Counted from the first letter of the stretch, positions 26,146 through 35,651 are shown. The stretch is DNA of 64,000 bases from an archaeon (GCA_021827865.1 JAKAUC010000009.1:496001-560000), one strand, 5' to 3'. Notes: generated by a model not told the origin, from the sequence alone. Numbers and translations: made by a program.

Positions 26146-28734
26146 TTGGCCACGGAGGGAACTGTGACGGGCCAGGAGGATGCGCGGGGGACTGTCCATT
26201 TCCTCGGGCACAGCCACTTGGACGCGGCCTGGCTCTGGTCGTTCGAGGAGACGAAAAGGGTCCTCGGCGAGGGATGCGAGAACGTCCTGGGACTGTTGGA
26301 GAAGCACCACTTCACCTTCTGCCAGAGCAGCGCCCAGTACTACAAGTGGCTGGAGGAAGAGCATCCCGGGACTTTCGAGAAGGTGAGGAAGAGGGTGAAG
26401 GAGGGGTCCTGGGAGATCGTCGGCGGGGCCTGGGTGGAGTCCGACGCGAACATGCCGTCCGGCGAGGCCCTGGTTCGGCAATACCTTCTCGGGAAGCGGT
26501 ACTTCGCCCGCAAGTTTGGGGTCGACGTGAAGGTCGCCTGGTACCCGGACTCCTTCGGGTTCCCCTGGACTCTCCCCCAGATAATGCGGAGGTCCGGGAT
26601 GGAGTTTTTCCTGACCCAGAAGCTGAACTGGAACGACACTGTGGCCTTCCCGCATTACTTCTTCAGGTGGACCTCCCCCGACGGCTCTTCGATACTTGCC
26701 CACGAGATGGTGGGGGCCTACGACGAGAGGGTGGAGGAAGTGAGGATACTCGACCAGTTGAGGCGGCTGAAGGCGCGCCATCAGGTAGAGGACCTGCTCG
26801 TCCTCTTCGGGGAAGGGGACCATGGGGGCGGCGTGTCTGATGAGATGGTGCAGAGGGCGCTGGGATTCGTCCGCGGGGAGAGGCCGGTCAAGGGGAGGTT
26901 CGCGGCCTCGGAAGACTATCTGAAGCGAGCGGCGGGGAAGCTCGGCATGGCCGGGCTCCCCGAGGTCAAGGACGAGCTCTACTTCCAGTTCCACCGAGGT
27001 ACGTACACGACCCAGGCCCGGACCAAGAGGAACAACAGGAAGGCAGAGTGCCTGCTGGAGGCGGCCGAGAAGTTCGCGACGGTGGCGCACCTGGAGGGGC
27101 TGCCCTATCCAGCCGGCGAGCTCAACGAGGCCTGGGAGAGGCTGCTCCTGAACCAGTTCCACGACGTCCTTCCTGGCTCCTCCGTTCCGGAGGTCTACGC
27201 TGACTCCCAGAAGGACTTCGATTGGGTCTTCGCTACGGCGAACCGCCTCGTTTCGGAGTCTCTGAAGGCCATATCCTACCAGGCCGACACATCGGGAGAG
27301 GGTAGACCGATCCTCGTCTTCAACCCCCTTTCGTGGAGCAGGAGCGGCCTGGTGGAGCTGCCGGCGGGTGCGCTGATGGAAGGGGACGCCGTGACGGACT
27401 GCGAGGGGCAGGTGGTCGCATCACAGATGGTCGACGGAGGGAAGCTCATCTTCAGGGCCGACGATGTGCCCCCCGTCGGCTACAAGGAGTACAGGGCGGC
27501 TCCTGCGGGAGGGAAGCCGCCAAAGACGACCCTCACCGTGGAGGAGGGCAAGGGAGAGGTCAGGCTCGAGAACGAACATCTATCAGTTGCGGTAGACCGA
27601 AAGACAGGACTGGTGAAGAGCGTCACAGACAAGGACGCCCGCAGGGAGGCCCTGAAAGGCCCCGGCGGGGTGATCCAAATCTTCGAGGACGCCCCGGTGA
27701 AGGGGAGGACCTGCGTCAGCTCGCGAACAGACGCGGCCATCTTCGACGCCTGGGAGGTTTTCATCTATCAGCAGGAAGGCGGGGTGAGGCGCGTGGAGTT
27801 AGACGCCCCCGACGAAGTGAAGTTGGTCGAGAGCGGGCCCGTGAGGGCCAGGATCAGGACGGTGTACAGGTATTCCCAGAAAGGGAGGGAGGACTCGCTG
27901 TTCGCCCAGGAAGTCGTGCTCTGCGCCGGTTCCCCTCTGGTCGAGTTCAAGCTCGACGTCGACTGGCACGCGGAGCACAGGCTCGCCAAGGTGGCGTTCC
28001 CGCTGGCAGTGCATGGCGACTTCACGACCTACGAGATCCCCTACGGGCACATCACGCGGAGGAACCCTGTCTCGCCTGAAGCGACACTGGTCGAGAGGTC
28101 GAAGTACGAGGCGCCGGGCCAGAAGTGGATCGACCACGGCTCAGAGGATGGGGCCTACGGGGTGAGCCTTCTCAACGACTGCAAATATGGGTTCGACGTG
28201 GCCAACGACGTCATGCGGATGACCCTCCTTAGGAGCGCCGAGTATCCGTTCAGGCTGCGCGCCGGGTTCGGCCTGCCGCCCGTGGAGGGGGCCGAAGGAC
28301 AGCTGACCGACCAGGGCATACATGAGGCGGCCTATGCCCTCTATCCTCACGCTTCGGGTTTCGGGGAGGCGCTGACAGCGAGGAAAGCGTACGAGTTCAA
28401 CTATCCTCTGATGCCTTTGGTGGCAGAGAGCCACCAAGGGCGCCTGCCGAAGTCGATGTCCTTCGTCTCAGCCCATCCTGACAACGTCATCTTGACTGTA
28501 CTCAAGAAAGCGGAGGACTCGGATGCCGTTGTCCTGCGGCTCTATGAGACATCGGGCAGGGCTGCCGAGGCGGCGATCAGGCTGGCCTGGCCCATCGAGG
28601 GCGCGGCGTCGACGAACCTGCTTGAGGGATACGAGAGGGAGGTCTCCACCGAAGGCGGAAAGATCGCGCAGGAAGTCTCGGCCAGCGAGATCGCGACCGT
28701 CAGGGTAGATCTCAAACGGCCCAGTCGAACTTGA
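26146..28734 (+). CDS. GH38 alpha-mannosidase
   Basis: HFLGHSHLDAAWLW, GAWVESDANMPSGEALVRQ, WYPDSFGFPWTLPQI, LLNQFHDVLPGSS motifs. Confidence 0.93.
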   Translation: MATEGTVTGQEDARGTVHFLGHSHLDAAWLWSFEETKRVLGEGCENVLGLLEKHHFTFCQSSAQYYKWLEEEHPGTFEKVRKRVKEGSWEIVGGAWVESDANMPSGEALVRQYLLGKRYFARKFGVDVKVAWYPDSFGFPWTLPQIMRRSGMEFFLTQKLNWNDTVAFPHYFFRWTSPDGSSILAHEMVGAYDERVEEVRILDQLRRLKARHQVEDLLVLFGEGDHGGGVSDEMVQRALGFVRGERPVKGRFAASEDYLKRAAGKLGMAGLPEVKDELYFQFHRGTYTTQARTKRNNRKAECLLEAAEKFATVAHLEGLPYPAGELNEAWERLLLNQFHDVLPGSSVPEVYADSQKDFDWVFATANRLVSESLKAISYQADTSGEGRPILVFNPLSWSRSGLVELPAGALMEGDAVTDCEGQVVASQMVDGGKLIFRADDVPPVGYKEYRAAPAGGKPPKTTLTVEEGKGEVRLENEHLSVAVDRKTGLVKSVTDKDARREALKGPGGVIQIFEDAPVKGRTCVSSRTDAAIFDAWEVFIYQQEGGVRRVELDAPDEVKLVESGPVRARIRTVYRYSQKGREDSLFAQEVVLCAGSPLVEFKLDVDWHAEHRLAKVAFPLAVHGDFTTYEIPYGHITRRNPVSPEATLVERSKYEAPGQKWIDHGSEDGAYGVSLLNDCKYGFDVANDVMRMTLLRSAEYPFRLRAGFGLPPVEGAEGQLTDQGIHEAAYALYPHASGFGEALTARKAYEFNYPLMPLVAESHQGRLPKSMSFVSAHPDNVILTVLKKAEDSDAVVLRLYETSGRAAEAAIRLAWPIEGAASTNLLEGYEREVSTEGGKIAQEVSASEIATVRVDLKRPSRT

Positions 28735-28849
28735 TTTGCAGCTAGCCCGGGTTCACCATTACCAGTGGGTCGTAATCTGAGGCAGCCGAAGCCCCTCTTC
28801 GGGCGAACTCGAAGTGGATTGCCGAATGGATGGGCGGGGATTCGGAACT

Positions 28850-29350
28850 TCAGAACACGAATTTTACCAGGGTTCGGTGCATCCTGGGGTTCTTCCACGC
28901 GTGGGCTACCTTCGGTGCCACTCGATAGACGACTTGACCGGACCCCTTGGACCAATCGGGCGTATACTCGTATTTCTGAGTGTAGCTCGCCTGCAGCTTC
29001 TTCAGCTTCGAGGCAGACCGCTCGACTGAAGCTATCCCTTCCACGATCACGGTGTCGCTTCCGTCCTGCAGGTGCATGACAACATTCGGGTTCCTTGAGA
29101 GATTGACACCTTTTACCGATTGAGGATCGGTTTCGAAGTGGAAGGCGTAGTCCGTCCACACCCCCCAGACAGGGACGGCGTGAGGTCGTCCGTCAGGGCG
29201 TGTGGTCGAAACCCAGTAGATCTCCTCTTGCTCCAACTTCTCTCTCGCGTGGTCCCAGGTAATCCACATCCTCGGGTCGTTTGGCACATGCCATTCGGTT
29301 GGGAACTCAGGCCGGACGCGGCGGGGAGGTCCGCCTCTGCCCGGAGTCAT
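28850..29350 (-). CDS. Pyridoxamine 5'-phosphate oxidase-like / F420-binding PPOX-fold protein
   Basis: EEIYWVSTTRPDGRPHAVPVWGVW; ATGA overlap with upstream gene. Confidence 0.85.
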   Translation of the reverse strand: MTPGRGGPPRRVRPEFPTEWHVPNDPRMWITWDHAREKLEQEEIYWVSTTRPDGRPHAVPVWGVWTDYAFHFETDPQSVKGVNLSRNPNVVMHLQDGSDTVIVEGIASVERSASKLKKLQASYTQKYEYTPDWSKGSGQVVYRVAPKVAHAWKNPRMHRTLVKFVF

Positions 29351-29925
29351 GGCGTCACCCCAACCACTCTAAAGCCGATGTCGTCGCCGTAGTTCGACGG
29401 CCCAAAGCCTAGTTTGACGTTCAAGATCCCGAGAGACTCTACCCAACGGGAGTTCTTCAAGGGCCCGGCGTCCACGGGCAGGAACCCGATGGCCCGCCCA
29501 ATATCCATGACCTCCCTCTTCGCGTCAGGGTCGTCCCCGGCGACGAACAAGCTGATGGCTTCGCCCTTTACCCTCCCAGTGGCCATGTGCTTGGCGAAGA
29601 CCGTGTTGAAGGCCTTCACCACCTTCGCATCGGGAGCCTTTCTTTGCAGTTCTTCGGCTCGGCTGATGGCAGGCGTCTCTTCCCCGAAGTCGTTGGTGAC
29701 ATCAACGAGAATCTTCCCTTTGGCGCCGTCGCCCATCTCTTTCAGGACCTCGCCAATGGCGGAAAGAGGAACGGCCAGGATGACCACATCTCCCCAACCC
29801 GCAGCGTCTCTGACCCGTGTGGGTTCGTGGGGCGCCGTCTTCACCTCGTATCCCGGCTTTTTCTCGATCCCATTCCTCAGGGCGGTCCCCACCTCGCCAG
29901 TCCCGATGATACAGACTTTGGTCAT
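29347..29925 (-). CDS. NADP-dependent F420-oxidoreductase-like protein
   Basis: MTKVCIIGTGEVGTALRNGIEK, VKAFNTVFA, VAGDDPDAKREV. Confidence 0.8.
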   Translation of the reverse strand: MTKVCIIGTGEVGTALRNGIEKKPGYEVKTAPHEPTRVRDAAGWGDVVILAVPLSAIGEVLKEMGDGAKGKILVDVTNDFGEETPAISRAEELQRKAPDAKVVKAFNTVFAKHMATGRVKGEAISLFVAGDDPDAKREVMDIGRAIGFLPVDAGPLKNSRWVESLGILNVKLGFGPSNYGDDIGFRVVGVTP

Positions 29926-29957
29926 TCGATCCCACCCCCTTAGAGACGACGCATCGC

Positions 29958-30461
29958 TCATGGGGGCCACCGCTTTCCGTCGAAGAGCTCGCTGGGAGGA
30001 AGGAGCCAGACAAGCTCTCCCTTCCCAGGGCCGGGGAGGGATTTGCATTGGAAGCATGCGATTGACCCCAGGTACAGTCCGACTTTCGAGGGTCCCCCGA
30101 TGAGGTCCGCGATCAGATTGTCGATCAAAGGCTGGGTGGAGACGAGCAGGACGCTGCCGACCCTGTTCAGCCTACGGAGCATGGCGTACACCGCCTTCGG
30201 TTCGCCCTCCGGGAGCAGACAGTCGTCATCCGAGAGCTTAGACTCCTTGCCCAGGGCCTTGGCGACAACCTGGGCCGTCTCCATCGCTCTGAGCAAGGGG
30301 CTTGAGACCACCGCGTCAGGGTCGAACCCGAGCTCTCTCTTTGCCGCGGCCACGATCGCCTCGGCCCACCTTCTCCCCTGAGGGGTGATGTGGCGCTCCT
30401 CCACCTTCGGCAGCCCCTCGCCGAAGGGAATCCGTGCGTGCCTCATGACGTAGACTATCAA
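29958..30461 (-). CDS. sixA: Phosphohistidine phosphatase SixA-like
   Basis: VYVMRHARIPFGEG...SSPLLRAMETAQVVAKAL histidine phosphatase motifs. Confidence 0.85.
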   Translation of the reverse strand: MIVYVMRHARIPFGEGLPKVEERHITPQGRRWAEAIVAAAKRELGFDPDAVVSSPLLRAMETAQVVAKALGKESKLSDDDCLLPEGEPKAVYAMLRRLNRVGSVLLVSTQPLIDNLIADLIGGPSKVGLYLGSIACFQCKSLPGPGKGELVWLLPPSELFDGKRWPP

Positions 30462-30958
30462 GACCCCGCCCCCGCCTTCCTGATCGGAACCTGGAGCTCG
30501 ATCTGACTCTTGGCCGAAGGGTCAGTCCACGGATTCCCCACGAAAACTTCGCGAGTCGGGCCGGCCTCCTCGAACTCGCCGAGCTTAGTCCTCCAGTCGA
30601 GCCAACACTCCAGGCCATGGAAGACCAGCCTGTCCGAAACCACCTTCGGGTCAAACGTTACGCTCGCCACGAGTTGAGGCTGCAGGAAGTTGGTCTCGAT
30701 CCTTGCCGGGGGCGCGCGAATCTTCCCCTTGTACTCGATGCTAGCCCACCACCTGCGCCGATCTGCGGGCATGCCAATCTCGTATTTGTCAAGGTAGATC
30801 CTGAACCACCTGGCGGTCTTGACGTTGTTGTCTGTCGCCCACGACTCCAGCTCCGTGAATTCGGGGCGGAGCATGTCGTCTCCAGTCCATGGCCCTGTGT
30901 ATGTCCTGACGATTACCCTGCGGCCGGGTTCCCGCTTCGTAACGATGTCGACGACCAT
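30458..30958 (-). CDS. GyrI/effector-binding-domain-like protein
   Basis: Alternating strand pattern resembling SOUL/GyrI-like proteins; ATGA overlap with sixA. Confidence 0.45.
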   Translation of the reverse strand: MVVDIVTKREPGRRVIVRTYTGPWTGDDMLRPEFTELESWATDNNVKTARWFRIYLDKYEIGMPADRRRWWASIEYKGKIRAPPARIETNFLQPQLVASVTFDPKVVSDRLVFHGLECWLDWRTKLGEFEEAGPTREVFVGNPWTDPSAKSQIELQVPIRKAGAGS

Positions 30959-31043
30959 CCGAGTCGATATGTGGTTGCGGGATTGATAATAAGCGATCCT
31001 CTTTGCTATAGGTTCTTATAACTACATGTAATGATGATGCCGA

Positions 31044-31280
31044 ATGTCGCAGGAAAAAGAAGAGGTTACCTCGAGCTTCAGGCCCCGCATGACTACGATT
31101 GCGATAGCGGTCTATGACAGGGCGAGGCTCGACAGACTGAAGGTTCACAGACGGGAGCCTTACGGAGACGTCGTAAGCAGGCTCATCGATCACGCCGAGA
31201 AGACAGGGACTCTGAGAGGCCCGCAATACCTTAGGGGTCTCATCGACTCGCTTACGGATCAGTCCCGGACCATGTCGTGA
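31044..31280 (+). CDS. Ribbon-helix-helix / VapB-like antitoxin-type protein
   Basis: MTTIAIAVYDRARLDRLKVHRREPYGDVVSRLIDHAEKTG; TATA (TCTTATAAC) about 27 nt upstream of ATG. Confidence 0.65.
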   Translation: MSQEKEEVTSSFRPRMTTIAIAVYDRARLDRLKVHRREPYGDVVSRLIDHAEKTGTLRGPQYLRGLIDSLTDQSRTMS

Positions 31281-31519
31281 GTCCTGAGATAGGAAGCTTC
31301 AGACCTTCGGATGGAGAATACATCCCCCTGGAATGAGTTGGGGGTGCGGCCGGACTCCCTGAACCAAGTCGCCCCCCACCCCCTGTGAAGGCAGGCCCGT
31401 CGTTGACCCTTCGTGTGTACCAAGGGCTGGTATCGGGAGCAATGGTTCAGGCAACGCGAATGGATATTCCGCGAGCAGGAGGAGAGATGCTTAAGAGTCC
31501 GGGCGCTGTCCTGAATGTG

Positions 31520-31876
31520 ATGAGCTCCAACAAGAAGCTCGTCGAGAGATATCTGACAACCACCGACAAGTCGAGACTCGGCGAGCTACTGGCCGACGAT
31601 GTCGAATGGGTGGAATGGGTCGACGGAGTCAGCGCCTCAGGAGTGATTACGCGAGGGAAAGAGGCCCACATCAAGAACTTTGGCGACGACGAGCTCCGGG
31701 GCGAGCTCCACAGGCTTACCGAGGAGGGCAATGTAGTGGTGGCTGAAGGCACGGCTCACGTGACCAAGAAGGACGGCGCCAAGCTTTCAGTCCGGTATGT
31801 CGACATCTTCGAGGTGGAGCGCGGGAAGATCAAGCGGAAGTCGTCGTTTGGAGCCCTTATCAAGGAACCCGCTTAG
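31520..31876 (+). CDS. SnoaL/NTF2-like protein
   Basis: NKKLVERYLTTTDKSRLGELLADDVEWVEWVDG; internal Met used as start. Confidence 0.75.
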   Translation: MSSNKKLVERYLTTTDKSRLGELLADDVEWVEWVDGVSASGVITRGKEAHIKNFGDDELRGELHRLTEEGNVVVAEGTAHVTKKDGAKLSVRYVDIFEVERGKIKRKSSFGALIKEPA

Positions 31877-31904
31877 GATGGCTTCTTCCTCCGGGCATCC
31901 GACA

Positions 31905-32435
31905 ATGTCTGAGGTCGAATCAATCCGTGCGTGGTTCGCCTACATCGAACGAGCCCGTCAAGGCTACCTCGAGGCCTTTTCGAAGTTGCCGGCAGTGGAA
32001 CTTTCACGCGACCGGGGAGCATCGTATCCTACGCTCCTCGACATTTTCGGCCACACCCAGGGCGGATTCTACTTCTGGATGAAGGATTGCGCACATTTCG
32101 AGTTTCCACCTCAGGAGCCGGATAGTAGCACCCCTCCCAGCCTCTCAGATGTCCGGAAGGACGAGAAGTATATTCAGGCTCAGATCAGGCGCATAATGGC
32201 GGAGCTGACCGAAGCGGACCTGACCCGGACGATCCATAGGGAGGAGGGGCAAGGATCAACCCACGATTGCGACATACCGATCCGCGAAGTGTTCTCGCAT
32301 CTCATCGAAGAAGAGCTCCAGCACCGCGGCGAGATCAATGCGCTTCTATGGCAGATCGGCGTGGAGGCACCGGTATTCGACTGGATAGATTGGAGCCACG
32401 AGGTCGGTCGGATCCGGGATTCCAGTTCGAAGTGA
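31905..32435 (+). CDS. DinB-like protein
   Basis: IRAWFAYIERARQGYLEAF...LLDIFGHTQGGFYFWM...VFSHLIEEELQHRGEINALLWQ. Confidence 0.82.
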   Translation: MSEVESIRAWFAYIERARQGYLEAFSKLPAVELSRDRGASYPTLLDIFGHTQGGFYFWMKDCAHFEFPPQEPDSSTPPSLSDVRKDEKYIQAQIRRIMAELTEADLTRTIHREEGQGSTHDCDIPIREVFSHLIEEELQHRGEINALLWQIGVEAPVFDWIDWSHEVGRIRDSSSK

Positions 32436-32807
32436 ACTCAGGCCTCTCTGCGGCGGCGCTCTGATTTCCCGTTCCGGGGCCGACGGTCGCGGAGGAACCC
32501 GCTCCGGTGAATCGGGGGAGACGCAGGCGACCTCGTCGCAGGCCCTCACTGGATGGAGGAGGAATCCCGCCGCGGTGTTGAGGGAATCCCGCAGGAGTTG
32601 TGGTACCGGGCCCTGAATGCGCCGTCCTCCTCCAAGGGGTGGGAGCACTCGGATACGCCCCTTTTCCTCTGTCCTTGGGGGACGCCTCCCGAGGCGCCGG
32701 CCCCGTTTAACGGCCAGCATCGAACCCGGGTGAGTGCGGGCCCGGATTGAATCGACCCTTGGGCGTACCAACCAAGGTTACAATATTTCAGTGGATGCGG
32801 TTACCTG

Positions 32808-33443
32808 CTATCGATGCTTCCTCAATCGTGCCCTATTGATGATCGACTCGACAACCTCGGACTTCGCGTCAGCGTAGTTCTGAGTGTAATTCCAGTTTCT
32901 TCGGGCCAACTCGCATTTCGTTCTGAGGTAGAGTTCCATGTCTTCCCGGTTCCTGCGGAGCCGGTCTCTGAATACTAGCATTCTCTCTATCTCGTCGTCG
33001 CCTTTGCTGAATACATGTAGATTGATGTTGGTGCCCTTGAGCAGACGGTGTTCATGCCAATTGGGCTCTCGGATTCTGAGCACGTATCCGGTGGATGCGA
33101 GCGCAGGAACGTATGATGCTTCGTCAGCAGAGTCGTCTACTACCAATAGGATGTCGATGATTGGCTTTGCAGCGAGGCCAGGGACGGAGGTAGAGCCAAC
33201 ATGTTCTATTGACAATGCGTTCTGTGCCAGGGCACGCTTGATCCGTTGTCTCTCCTTGGCAAACAACTTCGGCCAGGCTGGATTGTACTCGCTTAGAGTT
33301 ACCGGCCCATCCAATTTCTTGGGAGGAGCTCCGACGTGAGCTCTCGCGAATTCATCTTCACGCTTTCGTTGGAAGCCTTGTACTTTCCTGAAGGCAGAAT
33401 TCACGTCGAAATCCGATACAGAGAGGTAATTGAAGAATACCAA
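32808..33443 (-). CDS. GrpB family (UPF0157) nucleotidyltransferase-like protein
   Basis: YNPAWPKLFAKERQRIKRAL...IEHVGSTSVPGLAAKPIIDILLVV. Confidence 0.9.
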   Translation of the reverse strand: MVFFNYLSVSDFDVNSAFRKVQGFQRKREDEFARAHVGAPPKKLDGPVTLSEYNPAWPKLFAKERQRIKRALAQNALSIEHVGSTSVPGLAAKPIIDILLVVDDSADEASYVPALASTGYVLRIREPNWHEHRLLKGTNINLHVFSKGDDEIERMLVFRDRLRRNREDMELYLRTKCELARRNWNYTQNYADAKSEVVESIINRARLRKHR

Positions 33444-33551
33444 ACTCTCGACAAACCGGCAACGTAAAGAGGACGATCAGATGTCTGCGGATTCAGAATA
33501 GCCCGAAACACCCTTTTCTGACGGAACAAAGCCTGATTCGAGCTTATCACG

Positions 33552-33659
33552 CGGGCCCGACGGGAATCGAACCCGTTTAGGGGCGTCGGCTGACCCTCGG
33601 GTTAAAAGCCCGATGCTCTACCTGAGTTCTCTCCATTTCTGGAACTAAGCTACGGGCCC
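33552..33659 (-). tRNA. tRNA-Lys(TTT) interrupted by two non-canonical introns (about 19 nt in D-loop; about 15 nt in variable region)
   Basis: Manual fold: GGGCCCG/CGGGCCC acceptor, GCTTAG[TTCCAGAAATGGAGAGAAC]TCAGGTAGAGC D-arm, TCGGG-CTTTTAA-CCCGA anticodon arm, GGGTC[AGCCGACGCCCCTAA]ACGGG-TTCGATT-CCCGT, discriminator G; mature length 74 nt. TATA-like GTAAAATAC about 28 nt upstream. Confidence 0.9.
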
Positions 33660-33688
33660 GCGTCACCCGTCGCAATGCGCCCCGTATT

Positions 33689-34555
33689 TTACTGTGAACC
33701 GCCCTGGGGGAACAGGCTCCGGACCGTCTTCATGGTCTTCCTCTCGGCTGCCTCGTCCCTGTATGGGGTCTCCATTATGATCGGCCTTTCCGCGACCCCC
33801 GGGTAACGGAGGAACTCCCTGATCCCGCTGCGTCCTATGTTCCCATCCCCGATGTTCTCGTGCCTGTCGAGTCTGCTCCCGAGCGCGCCCTTGGAGTCGT
33901 TGAGATGTACGGCCTTGAGCCTCTCGAGCCCGACCACCTCGTCGAAGAGCCCCATGGAGCTCTCCACCGCGGCCTTCGAAGCGAGGTCGAAACCTGACGC
34001 GTACATGTGGCAGGTGTCAAGGCAGACCCCCATTCGGCCATCCTCCTTGACCCTGTCGAGTATCATCTCCAGCTCCTCGAACCTCGCTCCGACGCTGTTC
34101 TTCTGTCCCGCCATGTTCTCCAGCAGTATCGCAGTGTCCCCGCCGCTCCCTGCTATCGCCTCGTTACAGGCCTCGGCTATGTTGGCGACCCCCACCGCCG
34201 TTCCCTTCCCCAGATGGCTCCCCAGGTGGATCACGAGGTAGTCTATCCCCAGTACGTCGCACCGCTTGACCTCCTCGTCGAGGGAGTAGCGGCTGATCTT
34301 CGCGGTCGACCTCTCGGGGGAGGCCAGGTTCGGGAGGTAGGGCATGTGGTCCACGATCTTCCGGAAGCCCGACTCGTTCCTCTTCCCGCGGAAGGCGGTG
34401 ATCGTCTCGTCAGGTATGGGGCTGAACTTCCACTGGTTCGGGTTCCTGGTGAATATCTGGAATGTGCTTGCCCCGATCTCCTTCGCCCGGTCGAAGGCGA
34501 GGTCCATGGATCCCGCAATGGAGACGTGAAGCCCCAGCATGGGCTCTGAGGTCAA
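33689..34555 (-). CDS. nfo: Endonuclease IV (AP endonuclease)
   Basis: GLHVSIAGSMDLAFDRAKEIGASTFQIFTRNPNQW; VCLDTCHMYASGFD; HLNDSKGALGSRLDRHENIGDG. Confidence 0.96.
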   Translation of the reverse strand: MTSEPMLGLHVSIAGSMDLAFDRAKEIGASTFQIFTRNPNQWKFSPIPDETITAFRGKRNESGFRKIVDHMPYLPNLASPERSTAKISRYSLDEEVKRCDVLGIDYLVIHLGSHLGKGTAVGVANIAEACNEAIAGSGGDTAILLENMAGQKNSVGARFEELEMILDRVKEDGRMGVCLDTCHMYASGFDLASKAAVESSMGLFDEVVGLERLKAVHLNDSKGALGSRLDRHENIGDGNIGRSGIREFLRYPGVAERPIIMETPYRDEAAERKTMKTVRSLFPQGGSQ

Positions 34556-34618
34556 TGTGCTTCAAAAGAGGGCGGAGTGTGGGTTTATGAACCCACGCTC
34601 TCGCTTCGTGTTTCTTGC

Positions 34619-35050
34619 CTAGCGCTTCTTGGGCTTGGCGAGGGTCTTCTTGACACCGGAGGCGCCCCGTACCGGGGCCGTCCTGCGCCTGTATGTCCGC
34701 GTCGGCTTCTTCGCGAGCGTCGGAGCCGCGAACGAAGTCGATGACGGAGCGGAGTAGGTGACCGGCGCTGGCGCTGGCTGTACCGACTCATAGCGCGCTG
34801 GCGCTGGAGCTGGTGAAGGGGATGGTGCAGGCTCTGCCGCGACCGGCGTCTCCGCGGTTGGGACTTCCTTGGCCTGCTCCGTCGCGGTTGTGATTGCGCT
34901 TGTGGTTGTCGATGGTGACGGCGCTGCCCTAGTCTTCCGGTGTCCGAGGTAGCCCTTCGTCCCCGCGTAGACTACGGCGACCGCGCCCACGCAGGTACCA
35001 AGCAAGATGGTGGCTATTTCTGGGACCATACTGATGATACGCCCTATCAT
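34619..35050 (-). CDS. Membrane-anchored Pro/Ala-rich protein with strongly basic C-terminal tail
   Basis: N-terminal TM, P/A/S/T spacer, tail TRTYRRRTAPVRGASGVKKTLAKPKKR. Confidence 0.65.
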   Translation of the reverse strand: MIGRIISMVPEIATILLGTCVGAVAVVYAGTKGYLGHRKTRAAPSPSTTTSAITTATEQAKEVPTAETPVAAEPAPSPSPAPAPARYESVQPAPAPVTYSAPSSTSFAAPTLAKKPTRTYRRRTAPVRGASGVKKTLAKPKKR

Positions 35051-35126
35051 GGCTCTTCACCGCCTGAGTCAAACAGTATCAACAAGTCCGTAACGATGAT
35101 TCGACCAAATTCGGCCGTCGGGAGGC

Positions 35127-35540
35127 CTACAGGATGCCCAGCAGCGCGTCCAGGGAGAACGCCCCGGACCCGATCAGGAGGATGGCGACCGAAAGCACGA
35201 GGTAGACGAAGTCGAGCTCGAACCCAGGCTTCCCCCCAGCCCCCATGAACCCCGCCTTCATCTTGCTGGACTTCATGAGGATGATGGCAGCGAACTGGAT
35301 GGCGAAGAACGCAGCGACCACCGGGACCAGGAGGCCCACAATCAGGAAGATGCCCCCGAAGAACTCAAGCAGGGTCACAAGCCTCGCCGCCGCCGCTGGG
35401 ACCCCCATGGTGGCTACCCAATCCCCCGACTGCTTCCCCCAGCCCCCCTTCACCTTGGGCAGTCCGTGGGCCACCATAGCTGCGCCCACTGCGACCCTGA
35501 GGATTAGCGATGTGTAGTCGGGGCTGATTAGAGCGGACAA
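35127..35540 (-). CDS. DoxX family membrane protein
   Basis: LRVAVGAAMVAHGLPKVKGG...RLVTLLEFFGGIFLIVGLLVPVVAAFFAIQFA. Confidence 0.88.
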   Translation of the reverse strand: MSALISPDYTSLILRVAVGAAMVAHGLPKVKGGWGKQSGDWVATMGVPAAAARLVTLLEFFGGIFLIVGLLVPVVAAFFAIQFAAIILMKSSKMKAGFMGAGGKPGFELDFVYLVLSVAILLIGSGAFSLDALLGIL

Positions 35541-35651
35541 GTTGATGTGGTAGCCAAGAAATACTGGTTAAAGAAGTTGACTGATGCAGGCCTCCGGCGG
35601 GCTTGGCAGCGGGCGCGAACGCCTAAAGCGGCCAGGGCAGGGAGCGGGTGC

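Noticed and set aside
31031-31043. ATGATGA resembling a C/D-box C motif
   Set aside because: No correctly placed D/D' boxes; lies in the promoter/leader of the RHH gene.
32346-32771. 141-aa minus ORF and a possible tRNA T-loop (CCCGGGTTCGATGC) near 32730
   Set aside because: No cloverleaf could be closed (the GGG side has no matching 3' stem) and the protein is low-complexity basic.
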